From Salinimicrobium sp049680855 (GTDB lineage: Bacteria > Bacteroidota > Bacteroidia > Flavobacteriales > Flavobacteriaceae), in contig NZ_JBMPGS010000004.1 of the NCBI RefSeq assembly GCF_049680855.1, positions 231,500 through 295,499 of the forward strand: a stretch of 64,000 nt of DNA. The letters are read 5' to 3'. A program made the translations under genes and the position numbers. The notes under the pieces were generated by a model. It had not been told where the DNA came from. It saw only the letters and a list, made by a program, of their open reading frames with translations, and did not search any database. Shown one piece after another: positions 38,262-45,933 of this stretch; the first letter of the stretch is position 1, and every line of letters starts with the position of its first letter.

Positions 38262-38990
38262 ATGAGCAAAAAGATAAAGCCTTATAAAGAATCTCATCTT
38301 AACAAGAAGCAGCAGGTAGAGAAAATGTTTGACACCATTTCTACCAATTATGATGGTTTAAACCGCGTAATCTCTTTTGGAATTGATGTGAAATGGAGAA
38401 AGAAAGTAGTTGCCATTGTAAAAGCTTCTAATCCCCGACAAGTGCTGGACATTGCGACAGGTACAGGAGACCTTGCAATAAATCTGGTGAAAACCGGAGC
38501 TTCAGAAGTTGTAGGATTAGATCTTTCTGAAGGCATGCTTGCTGTTGGAAGAAAGAAAATTGCCGAAAAGAACTTATCGGCAAAAATTCAAATGGTTCAG
38601 GGGGATTCTGAGGACTTACCTTTTGAAGATAATTCCTTTGACGCAATTACTGTTGCCTTTGGCGTTCGGAATTTTGAAGATTTAGAAAAAGGGCTGCAAG
38701 AAATCCTCAGAGTCTTGAAACCTGGCGGTGTTTTTGTCATTTTAGAGACATCTGTCCCCACAAAATTTCCTTACAAACAGGGATATAATTTCTACACCAA
38801 AAACCTTCTTCCACTTATAGGCAAACTCTTTTCAAAAGACAAGGATGCTTATTCATACCTTAGTGAAAGTGCAGCCGCATTTCCACACGGAGAAAAACTG
38901 AACAATATTTTGCGCAAAATTGGGTTTACTAATGTAGAAAACAAACCCCAGACAATGGGAGTTGCTACAATCTATACGGCTTCAAAATAG
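38262..38990 (+). CDS. ubiE: Demethylmenaquinone methyltransferase UbiE/MenG
   Basis: Methylates demethylmenaquinone with SAM, the last step of menaquinone synthesis. I use the ATG at 38262 (MSKKIKPYKESHLNKK, 242 residues); a TTG 18 bp upstream is in frame but adds nothing conserved. The motif VLDIATGTGDLAINL (SAM site), GLDLSEGMLAVGRKK, VAFGVRNFEDLEKGL and RVLKPGG are all present. TATCTTTG at 38239-38246 resembles a -7 element but has no clear -33 partner. The gene ends 4 bp before porT. Confidence 0.94.
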   Translation: MSKKIKPYKESHLNKKQQVEKMFDTISTNYDGLNRVISFGIDVKWRKKVVAIVKASNPRQVLDIATGTGDLAINLVKTGASEVVGLDLSEGMLAVGRKKIAEKNLSAKIQMVQGDSEDLPFEDNSFDAITVAFGVRNFEDLEKGLQEILRVLKPGGVFVILETSVPTKFPYKQGYNFYTKNLLPLIGKLFSKDKDAYSYLSESAAAFPHGEKLNNILRKIGFTNVENKPQTMGVATIYTASK

Positions 38991-38994
38991 AATT

Positions 38995-39702
38995 ATGAAG
39001 AAATTTTTTTTGATTGCACTGCTTTTAGTCTGCGTGCAACCTTTAAGAGCGCAATTATTTACCGGTGAGAATGTTCTAAATAATGAGAATATTGACCTGC
39101 AGCGCTGGTCCTGGGGATATTTCTTGGGGTTTAACACCTATGATTTGAACTTTGATTATAAAGAAATTCCTGGCAACAAGTTTCTTCGGAAGGATTTTGT
39201 GGTTGATCGAACAATAGGCTTTAATGTTGGCCTGGTAGGTAACCTGAGACTTACAAATCATTTAGACTTGCGGCTGGAACCTGGAGTTGCTTTTAACCGC
39301 ATAAATTTCCAGGTGACCAAAGCAGATCCCGATACCTTTCGGGAAATCAATTCCACCTATGTGCATATTCCTCTTTTACTGAAGTTTTCTGCACAGCGTC
39401 TCAACAATTTCAAGCCCTTTGTGGTTGGCGGGCTATCTACTTCCCTAAATCTCTCCAGTAACGAAAATAACCCGGAAGACAACAGGGACGGACAGTTCCG
39501 AATGACTACAAATTCCTATTACTATGAACTTGGTTTTGGGATAGACTTTTATCTCTACTATTTCAAATTCACCCCGTCCATAAGAGGCGTTTTTGCCATT
39601 AATGATGAATTGATTAGAGATGAAAACCCAAACAGTATCTACACTGGTAATGTGGCAAAAATGTCATCTCGGGCTGTATTTATAAACTTTACCTTTCAGT
39701 AA
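38995..39702 (+). CDS. porT: Type IX secretion outer-membrane protein PorT
   Basis: 235 residues starting at the ATG 4 bp after ubiE. Signal peptide about 1-20 (ending PLRAQ), then a small eight-strand-like beta-barrel pattern with alternating hydrophobic strands (LDLRLEPGVAFN, HIPLLLKFSAQ, YYYELGFGIDFYLYYFKFTPSIRG). The size, the sequence and the position behind ubiE match PorT, an outer-membrane protein needed for T9SS in Porphyromonas and Flavobacterium. Its exact role is unknown. Its last 14 bp overlap the end of the convergent methyltransferase gene. Confidence 0.85.
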   Translation: MKKFFLIALLLVCVQPLRAQLFTGENVLNNENIDLQRWSWGYFLGFNTYDLNFDYKEIPGNKFLRKDFVVDRTIGFNVGLVGNLRLTNHLDLRLEPGVAFNRINFQVTKADPDTFREINSTYVHIPLLLKFSAQRLNNFKPFVVGGLSTSLNLSSNENNPEDNRDGQFRMTTNSYYYELGFGIDFYLYYFKFTPSIRGVFAINDELIRDENPNSIYTGNVAKMSSRAVFINFTFQ

Positions 39703-40435
39703 AAACACTTCTTCGGAATTCACTTAACAACACAGCTGTTGCAGTGGCTACATTAAGGCTTTCAGTCTCTTTTGAATTACCAAACTGCGGGATACTTAAT
39801 TTTCTCTTTATGTGTGCTTCAGTTTGAGGTCGAATGCCGTTTGCCTCATTTCCCAGAACCAGAATCCCTTCCGAAGGAATTTTTTGCTCATAAACATTAG
39901 CTCCTTCCATAGAAGCACCATAAATTGGGAAATTTAATGCATTTCCCGCTTCCAGGAATTCATTTATATCTATATAAATAACATTTACTCTTGCGATAGA
40001 ACCCATGGTAGCCTGTACAACCTTGGGATTATAGCAATCTACCGTATCATTTGAACAGATCAATTGCTCGATCCCAAACCAATCACATAACCTGATAATT
40101 GTTCCCAAATTACCGGGATCACGAATACCGTCAAGTGCCAAAATCAATCCCGAATATGCCATTTTTGAAACCTCTGGATATCGAAAAACTGCCAAAGCTG
40201 TTTGTGCAGTAGAAAGCTGGCTGATTTTTTTTAATTCCGCGTGATTTATAAGAAATGTTTTCTCATTGTCTGCCTCAAAAATGTTTTCGGTTGTATAAAG
40301 AGAATGCAAAGAAAGCGAGGAATTTAGCAACTCCTGAATGGTCTTTTTTCCTTCGGCTAAAAACAGCCCGTGTTTCTCTCGATACTTTTTTTGAACTAGA
40401 CTATTTATAAATTTAATTTGGCTTTTACTAAACAT
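39689..40435 (-). CDS. TrmH/SpoU-family RNA 2'-O-methyltransferase
   Basis: 248 residues. N-terminal substrate-binding domain (LFLAEGKKTIQELL), then a SPOUT knot domain with the three motifs ALDGIRDPGNLGTIIR, GILVLGNEANGI and LSIPQFGNSKETESLNVATATAVLL. Expected to methylate a ribose in rRNA or tRNA using SAM; the target nucleotide is not known. Its 3' end overlaps porT by 14 bp tail-to-tail. Only 37 bp separate its start from the divergent tamL start. Confidence 0.9.
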   Translation of the reverse strand: MFSKSQIKFINSLVQKKYREKHGLFLAEGKKTIQELLNSSLSLHSLYTTENIFEADNEKTFLINHAELKKISQLSTAQTALAVFRYPEVSKMAYSGLILALDGIRDPGNLGTIIRLCDWFGIEQLICSNDTVDCYNPKVVQATMGSIARVNVIYIDINEFLEAGNALNFPIYGASMEGANVYEQKIPSEGILVLGNEANGIRPQTEAHIKRKLSIPQFGNSKETESLNVATATAVLLSEFRRSVFTER

Positions 40436-40472
40436 TCCAAAATCGTATTTTTGAACACTTTAAATCACTTAT

Positions 40473-43037
40473 TTGAAAAGCATTTCGGCAAAAATATCAT
40501 TAATTCTTTTAATCCTTATTCTATTTTCCTCCTGTAATGCAGTTAAAAGAGTTGGCAGTGATGAATATTTACTTACTGATAACACTATTTTTGTAGATGG
40601 CGAAAAGACTTCAGAAGCAAGATTATACAATCAATTATATCAGGCTCCCAATCAATCTTTTTTAGGTATCCCACTGCAGCTCTACACCTATAACCTGGCA
40701 GATCTAAATCCCGATTCCACTTTCCAGAACTGGCTTCAAAAGAAACCAGGACGTGAAGAACGGCTTTCGCGCCTTCTGTCTGAAAAACAGGTAAAACGCC
40801 TTGGCATTTCCTATGTCAACTTCAATCAATGGCTTCAGGAAGTGGGGGAAGCACCTGCACTTGTAAAGGAGAGCAGAACTGAAAGGTCTGCTGAAAGACT
40901 CAGGACCTGGTATTGGAATCAAGGCTGGTTTGATGCCGAAACCTCCTATGAAATTATTCCGGGGAAGAAAAAGAAAGCCGAAGTAGCATATTATGTAAAT
41001 CCAAAACAACCGTATTTTATAGATTCTGTCACTACAAGAATACTATCTCCAGTTGCAGATTCTATTTACAGCGTTTATAAGGAAAATTCTCTGATTATTC
41101 CCGGGACGCGCTACAAAACATCAGACTTTAGTGCGGAGAGAGATCGGCTCACCACACTTTTTAGGAACAATGGCCTTTTTCATTTTGAACAGGAATATAT
41201 TGCTTTTGAAGCAGATACCATCAATACACAGAAAAAGGTAAACTCCAGTGTTCTCATTCAGAATCGCGAAACAACTATAGACGGCGCGAGCACACGCATC
41301 CCGTTCAAAGTCCATAAAGTTAGTGAAGTCAACGTTTTCCCAGATTATAATTTCGACAAAAGAAATGAACCAGTAACCGACACTGCATCTTATGAAGGTT
41401 ACCACATTTATAGCTTTGATAAACTGGATTATCGTCCGCAGGCGTTAACCGATGCTATCTTTATAAATCCCGGAAGCACCTATGCCGATAATGACCGCAG
41501 CCTAACCTACAACCGTATCAATCAATTGGGTATTTTTAGATATCCAAATATACAATACATGCCCGACCCTGCAGATACTACGGGAACCAACCTTATTGCC
41601 AATATTTTTCTCACCCCTCGTGCCAAGTACTCTTTGGGATTTGAATTTGATCTTTCACAAAGCAATATTCAAAAATTCGGGATTGGATTTGGGGGCTCAT
41701 TGCTGATCCGGAATATCTTTAAACGCGCCGAAATCCTGGAGATTTCAGGACGCGGAAGCATAGGATCTTCTAAAGACATCTCCTCAACAAACGACAGGTT
41801 CTTTGACATCACCGAAGTAGGAACGGATATAAAACTTACGCTTCCCCGAATATTTTTCCCGGTGTCTACAGAGAAGTTCATTCCCAAATACATGTACCCT
41901 TTTACCTCCTTTAGCCTTGGAGCAAATACGCAACACAATATTGGCCTGGACAAACAAAGTTTAACGGCTATTATGAGCTATCGCTGGTCTCCCTCAGACA
42001 TTCTCTCCCACCAGTTAGATCTACTTAACATTCAATATGTTCGCAATCTCAATACCGCAAATTACTTCAATATCTATCGCAATTCTTATGAGGAATTAAA
42101 CAATATAGCGACTGCGGAAAATGTCATTATTTATGACGATTATTTTACAGAATATAATGATCCCGCTAATCGTCGGCTAATTATTCCTGAAGGCGCCAAT
42201 CAGTTTCTCAATGACACCCGCCAGGGCGGCTTTAATCTCACCAATTTGCAGGAAGAGAACTTAAGCGATCTAAGAGAACGAAAAAATCGTCTTACAGAAG
42301 ACAATCTTATCTATTCGACCAATTTTTCGTACATCCTGAATAAAAAAGAAGATATATATGACGAAGATTTTTCAAGATTGCGCGTAAAACTGGAAAGTGC
42401 AGGAAATTTACTTTCCGGTTTAGCAAAACTCACAAATCTCGAACAGTCGGAAGATGGTCGCTACAGCCTGTTTGGTGTACGATTTTCCCAATACATTAAG
42501 ACTGAAATTGATTACATCAAGCACTGGGATCTGGGTAGTGAAAATGTCTTTGCTATACGCTCTTTTGGAGGAATCGCAATTCCGTATGGAAATTCTAACA
42601 GCATACCTTTTATAAGAAGTTTTTTTGCCGGCGGACCAAACGACAACCGGGCATGGCAGCCTTACGACCTGGGGCCGGGCAGCAGCGGCGGTCGAAACGA
42701 ATTTAATGAAGCTAATTTCAAATTAGCCTTTAATGCGGAGTATCGCTACCAATTAATAGGAGATTTAAAAAGTGCAGTATTTATTGATGTGGGTAACATT
42801 TGGAATGTGCTGGATGTGGTGGAAGAAGAAGCCTCAACGTTTACTTCACTTTCAAATTTAGAGGATATTGCAGTAGGATCGGGTGTTGGTTTGCGATACG
42901 ATTTTGATTTTTTTGTACTGCGATTTGACGTTGGATTCAAGACGTACAATCCGGCCAGGGAAATGGGAAACCGATGGTTCAAAGACTGGAACCTTTCGAA
43001 AGCTGTATTTAATGTAGGAATCAATTATCCTTTTTAA
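40473..43037 (+). CDS. tamL: TamL-type BamA/TamA-family outer membrane lipoprotein
   Basis: 854 residues. The only usable start is the TTG at 40473, because a stop (TAA at 40461) lies three codons upstream and no ATG intervenes. The N-terminus is a lipoprotein signal with lipobox FSSC and Cys21. POTRA-like segments occupy roughly 140-400, followed by an Omp85 barrel (from about 390) ending in phenylalanine (NVGINYPF), the usual BAM recognition signal. In Bacteroidota the lipidated TamA homologue is called TamL and works with a TamB-like partner in outer-membrane assembly. Follows the ubiE-porT-methyltransferase cluster. TATTTTTG at 40447-40454 may be its -7 element. Confidence 0.85.
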   Translation: MKSISAKISLILLILILFSSCNAVKRVGSDEYLLTDNTIFVDGEKTSEARLYNQLYQAPNQSFLGIPLQLYTYNLADLNPDSTFQNWLQKKPGREERLSRLLSEKQVKRLGISYVNFNQWLQEVGEAPALVKESRTERSAERLRTWYWNQGWFDAETSYEIIPGKKKKAEVAYYVNPKQPYFIDSVTTRILSPVADSIYSVYKENSLIIPGTRYKTSDFSAERDRLTTLFRNNGLFHFEQEYIAFEADTINTQKKVNSSVLIQNRETTIDGASTRIPFKVHKVSEVNVFPDYNFDKRNEPVTDTASYEGYHIYSFDKLDYRPQALTDAIFINPGSTYADNDRSLTYNRINQLGIFRYPNIQYMPDPADTTGTNLIANIFLTPRAKYSLGFEFDLSQSNIQKFGIGFGGSLLIRNIFKRAEILEISGRGSIGSSKDISSTNDRFFDITEVGTDIKLTLPRIFFPVSTEKFIPKYMYPFTSFSLGANTQHNIGLDKQSLTAIMSYRWSPSDILSHQLDLLNIQYVRNLNTANYFNIYRNSYEELNNIATAENVIIYDDYFTEYNDPANRRLIIPEGANQFLNDTRQGGFNLTNLQEENLSDLRERKNRLTEDNLIYSTNFSYILNKKEDIYDEDFSRLRVKLESAGNLLSGLAKLTNLEQSEDGRYSLFGVRFSQYIKTEIDYIKHWDLGSENVFAIRSFGGIAIPYGNSNSIPFIRSFFAGGPNDNRAWQPYDLGPGSSGGRNEFNEANFKLAFNAEYRYQLIGDLKSAVFIDVGNIWNVLDVVEEEASTFTSLSNLEDIAVGSGVGLRYDFDFFVLRFDVGFKTYNPAREMGNRWFKDWNLSKAVFNVGINYPF

Positions 43038-43078
43038 GCCAACTTATTTTCTTATTTTTGTTAATCTAAATCTTAGTT

Positions 43079-44146
43079 ATGACTCACAACATCAAACCCG
43101 GTGTAGCCACTGGAAAAGAAGTACAGGAAATTTTCAAATATGCCAAGAGCAAGAACTTCGCTCTTCCGGCGGTAAACGTTATAGGAAGCAGCAGCATTAA
43201 TGCTGTTCTGGAAACTGCGGCCGAGCTTAATTCTCCTGTTATTATACAATTTTCAAACGGAGGTGCGCATTTTAATGCAGGAAAAGGTCTTTCTAACGAG
43301 AACCAAAGAGCTGCTATTGCAGGAGCCGTTGCAGGTGCAAAACATGTTCATGCCTTAGCTGAAGCATATGGAGTAAGTGTGATTTTACATACAGATCATG
43401 CCGCTAAAAAATTACTTCCGTGGATAGACGGTATGCTGGATGCCGGTGAAGCGTATTTCAAAGAAACAGGAAAACCTCTTTACAGTTCTCACATGATCGA
43501 TCTTTCAGAAGAAAGCCTGGAAGAAAATATAGAGATCTGCAAGAAATACCTTGAGCGCATGAGCAAGATGGGGATGACTTTAGAAATTGAACTTGGTGTT
43601 ACAGGAGGTGAAGAAGATGGCGTAGACAACACAGATATAGATTCTTCAAAATTATATACGCAGCCAGAGGAAGTAGCTTATGCTTATGAGGAGCTAAGCA
43701 AAGTAAGCGATCAATTCACCATTGCAGCTGCTTTTGGTAATGTTCACGGGGTATACAAGCCAGGGAATGTGAAATTGACTCCAAAGATCCTTAAAAATTC
43801 ACAGGATTATGTATCCAAAAAGTATGGTTTGGGAGAGAATTCTATAGATTTCGTTTTCCACGGAGGAAGCGGTTCTACTGTTGAAGAAATTCGTGAAGCT
43901 ATAGGATATGGAGCTATCAAAATGAATATCGACACAGATCTTCAGTACGCTTACCTTGAAGGAATTCGTGATTATATGGCTGAAAAAACCGATTATCTTG
44001 CAGCCCAAATTGGTAATCCTGAAGGAGAAGAAGTTCCTAACAAAAAACATTACGATCCAAGAAAATGGCTTAGAGAAGGGGAACTCACTTTTAAAGCAAG
44101 ACTTAAAAAGGCTTTTGAAGACCTTAATAACGTAAATACTTTATAA
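43079..44146 (+). CDS. fbaA: Class II fructose-bisphosphate aldolase
   Basis: Cleaves fructose-1,6-bisphosphate to DHAP and glyceraldehyde-3-phosphate in glycolysis and works in reverse in gluconeogenesis. 355 residues, class IIA zinc enzyme. Zinc ligand region VILHTDHAAKKLLPWID, then LEIELGVTGGEEDGVDN, FGNVHGVYKPGNVKL and DFVFHGGSGSTVEEI are visible. TATTTTTG at 43053-43060 fits a -7 element. A stem-loop with T-run follows. Confidence 0.96.
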   Translation: MTHNIKPGVATGKEVQEIFKYAKSKNFALPAVNVIGSSSINAVLETAAELNSPVIIQFSNGGAHFNAGKGLSNENQRAAIAGAVAGAKHVHALAEAYGVSVILHTDHAAKKLLPWIDGMLDAGEAYFKETGKPLYSSHMIDLSEESLEENIEICKKYLERMSKMGMTLEIELGVTGGEEDGVDNTDIDSSKLYTQPEEVAYAYEELSKVSDQFTIAAAFGNVHGVYKPGNVKLTPKILKNSQDYVSKKYGLGENSIDFVFHGGSGSTVEEIREAIGYGAIKMNIDTDLQYAYLEGIRDYMAEKTDYLAAQIGNPEGEEVPNKKHYDPRKWLREGELTFKARLKKAFEDLNNVNTL

Positions 44147-44156
44147 TATAAATAGT

Positions 44157-44194
44157 AAATCAGGCTGAAGCTAAAGCTTTAGTCTGATTTTTTT
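44157..44194 (+). terminator. Terminator after fbaA
   Basis: AAATCAG (44157-44163) pairs with CTGATTT (44184-44190), with inner AAGCT/AGCTT pairing, followed by a T-run. About 10 bp after the fbaA stop. Confidence 0.7.
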
Positions 44195-44257
44195 CAGAAG
44201 AAGGTCTGGAAATTTCATTTTAAAATGTCCCGATCTTAAATAGAAAATATTAGAAAC

Positions 44258-45115
44258 ATGGCCTGGTTTAGAAGAACACAAAAAGGTATACAAACTGCAA
44301 CTGAAGACAAAAAAGATGTCCCTAAAGGTTTGTGGTATAAATCTCCTACGGGGAAGATTGTTGATGCAGATCAATTGGAGAAGAATTTTTATGTGAGTCC
44401 CGAAGATGGCTACCACGTGAGAATTGGAAGTAATGAGTATTTCAAGATCCTGTTTGACAACAATGAATTTACAGAACTTGACAAAAATCTTACCTCCAAA
44501 GATCCTTTGAATTTTGAAGACACGAAAAAATATACCGACCGGCTGGAAGCTGCACAATCTCAAACAGGATTAAAAGATGCAGTTCGCACAGCAGTTGGAA
44601 AATCTAAGGGCAGGGAACTTGTGATCGCCTGTATGGACTTTAAATTTATTGGAGGTTCCATGGGATCTGTCGTAGGTGAAAAAATTTCACGCGCGGCAGA
44701 TTATGCTTTGGAGCACAAACTTCCACTAATGGTTATTTCAAAGTCTGGAGGAGCCAGAATGATGGAAGCAGCATTGTCTTTAATGCAGCTCGCCAAAACA
44801 TCAGCAAAACTAGCACAACTGGCAGATGCAAAAATTCCTTACATTTCCCTTTGTACAGATCCAACAACCGGTGGAACTACAGCATCTTTCGCGATGCTTG
44901 GTGATATTAATATTGCAGAACCCGGTGCACTTATAGGCTTCGCCGGTCCACGAGTAGTTAAAGATACAACCGGAAAAGATCTACCGGAGGATTTCCAAAC
45001 TTCAGAATTTTTAAAAGAACATGGTTTTCTTGATTTTATCACCAAAAGATCTGAACTAAAAAATAAGGTAAATCTTTACATTGATCTTATTCAAAATCAA
45101 CCGGTAAGAGCCTAA
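44258..45115 (+). CDS. accD: Acetyl-CoA carboxylase carboxyltransferase beta subunit lacking the zinc-ribbon cysteines
   Basis: Transfers the carboxyl group from biotin to acetyl-CoA, giving malonyl-CoA. 285 residues. The carboxyltransferase core is intact: FKFIGGSMGSVVGEKI, SKSGGARMMEAALSLMQLAKTSA, DPTTGGTTASFAMLGD and IGFAGPRVV. The N-terminal segment that in E. coli AccD holds a Cys4 zinc ribbon is present as GLWYKSPTGKIV...FYVSPEDGYHVRIG, but all four cysteines are replaced. I recall similar N-termini in other flavobacteria, so this is probably a lineage trait and not damage. accA is not in view. Confidence 0.92.
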   Translation: MAWFRRTQKGIQTATEDKKDVPKGLWYKSPTGKIVDADQLEKNFYVSPEDGYHVRIGSNEYFKILFDNNEFTELDKNLTSKDPLNFEDTKKYTDRLEAAQSQTGLKDAVRTAVGKSKGRELVIACMDFKFIGGSMGSVVGEKISRAADYALEHKLPLMVISKSGGARMMEAALSLMQLAKTSAKLAQLADAKIPYISLCTDPTTGGTTASFAMLGDINIAEPGALIGFAGPRVVKDTTGKDLPEDFQTSEFLKEHGFLDFITKRSELKNKVNLYIDLIQNQPVRA

Positions 45116-45239
45116 CATATTTTATTCCGGTTTTTAAAATAAAAAACGCTTCAGGAAGAAATATATTCAGGAAAGTATTATATTTGCCGCTTGGCAGAAA
45201 AGCTGCCAATACATAAAAATCATTAAAATTAATATTGGA

Positions 45240-45509
45240 ATGTATTTAACTAAAGAAGCAAAAGAAGAACTTTTTGCAAAACACGGTAAAGATAAGAACG
45301 ATACAGGATCTGCAGAAGGACAAATCGCTTTGTTCACTCACAGGATCGAGCACCTTACACAACACCTTAAGAACAATCGCCAGGATTTCAATACTGAGCG
45401 TTCGCTAGTAAAACTAGTAGGTAAAAGAAGAAGCCTTCTTGACTATTTAATGAAGAAAGATATCTTAAGGTATCGTGCCATCGTTAAAGAATTAGGATTA
45501 AGAAAATAA
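45240..45509 (+). CDS. rpsO: 30S ribosomal protein S15
   Basis: 89 residues, primary 16S rRNA binding protein of the small subunit. Typical motifs: DTGSAEGQIALFTHRIEHLTQHLKNN, then the loop and last helix RSLLDYLMKKDILRYRAIVKELGLRK. Classic rpsO-pnp order, though with a terminator between. TATATTTG at 45179-45186 may be a -7 element. Confidence 0.98.
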   Translation: MYLTKEAKEELFAKHGKDKNDTGSAEGQIALFTHRIEHLTQHLKNNRQDFNTERSLVKLVGKRRSLLDYLMKKDILRYRAIVKELGLRK

Positions 45510-45515
45510 TATTGA

Positions 45516-45540
45516 GGGGCTTTGCGCCCCTTTTTTTTTA
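45516..45540 (+). terminator. Intrinsic terminator of rpsO
   Basis: GGGGC (45516-45520), loop TTTGC, GCCCC (45526-45530), then nine T residues. Confidence 0.9.
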
Positions 45541-45575
45541 CTCTTTTTTTAGAAAATTCTCTCTTTTGAAAAATT

Positions 45576-45824
45576 TATTGGTTTTTGCTTTTACCTGAAG
45601 AAATCTGTGTAAATTCCTATCCTGTTATTTTTCAAAAGCTTTTAAAAATAAATGTCTCCCCAAAGCCAGTAATTTACGATTAGAGGCTGAAAAAGGCGGN
45701 TATTGGTTTTTGCTTTTACCTGAAGAAATCTGTGTAAATTCCTATCCTGTTATTTTTCAAAAGCTTTTAAAAATAAATGTCTCCCCAAAGCCAGTAATTT
45801 ACGATTAGAGGCTGAAAAAGGCGG
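45576..45824. repeat. Perfect 124-bp direct duplication flanking a single N (probable contig join)
   Basis: Copy 1 is 45576-45699, the ambiguous base N is 45700 and copy 2 is 45701-45824. As far as I can compare by eye, the copies are identical end to end (TATTGGTTTTTGC...AAAAAGGCGG). Identical contig ends with one N between them are what a scaffolder leaves when overlapping contigs are not merged. No coding signal is present. The true rpsO-pnp spacer is probably about 299 bp instead of 424 bp. Confidence 0.9.
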
Positions 45825-45860
45825 TTTTTCATTGGTCTTACAACAACACACAACACAACA

Positions 45861-45924
45861 ACCAGTCCCATCCTGTATGATGGGAGACCATTGTTTAACA
45901 AACCTGCCCAGAGCAGGTAAGATT
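45861..45924 (+). promoter_or_regulatory. Two-hairpin leader of pnp
   Basis: CCCATC (45867-45872) pairs with GATGGG (45879-45884) over a 6-nt loop, and ACCTGC (45902-45907) pairs with GCAGGT (45913-45918) over a 5-nt loop. Between them is the short palindrome TTGTTTAACAA. Neither hairpin has a T-run, so they are not terminators. The second ends 15 bp before the pnp ATG. Enterobacterial pnp is autoregulated through a leader stem, so a similar role is possible here, but that is inference. Confidence 0.45.
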
Positions 45925-45933
45925 TAAAAATTT

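Noticed and set aside
45576..45824. 124-bp duplication as a biological repeat or regulatory tandem
   Set aside because: The N exactly between identical copies makes an assembly join far more likely.
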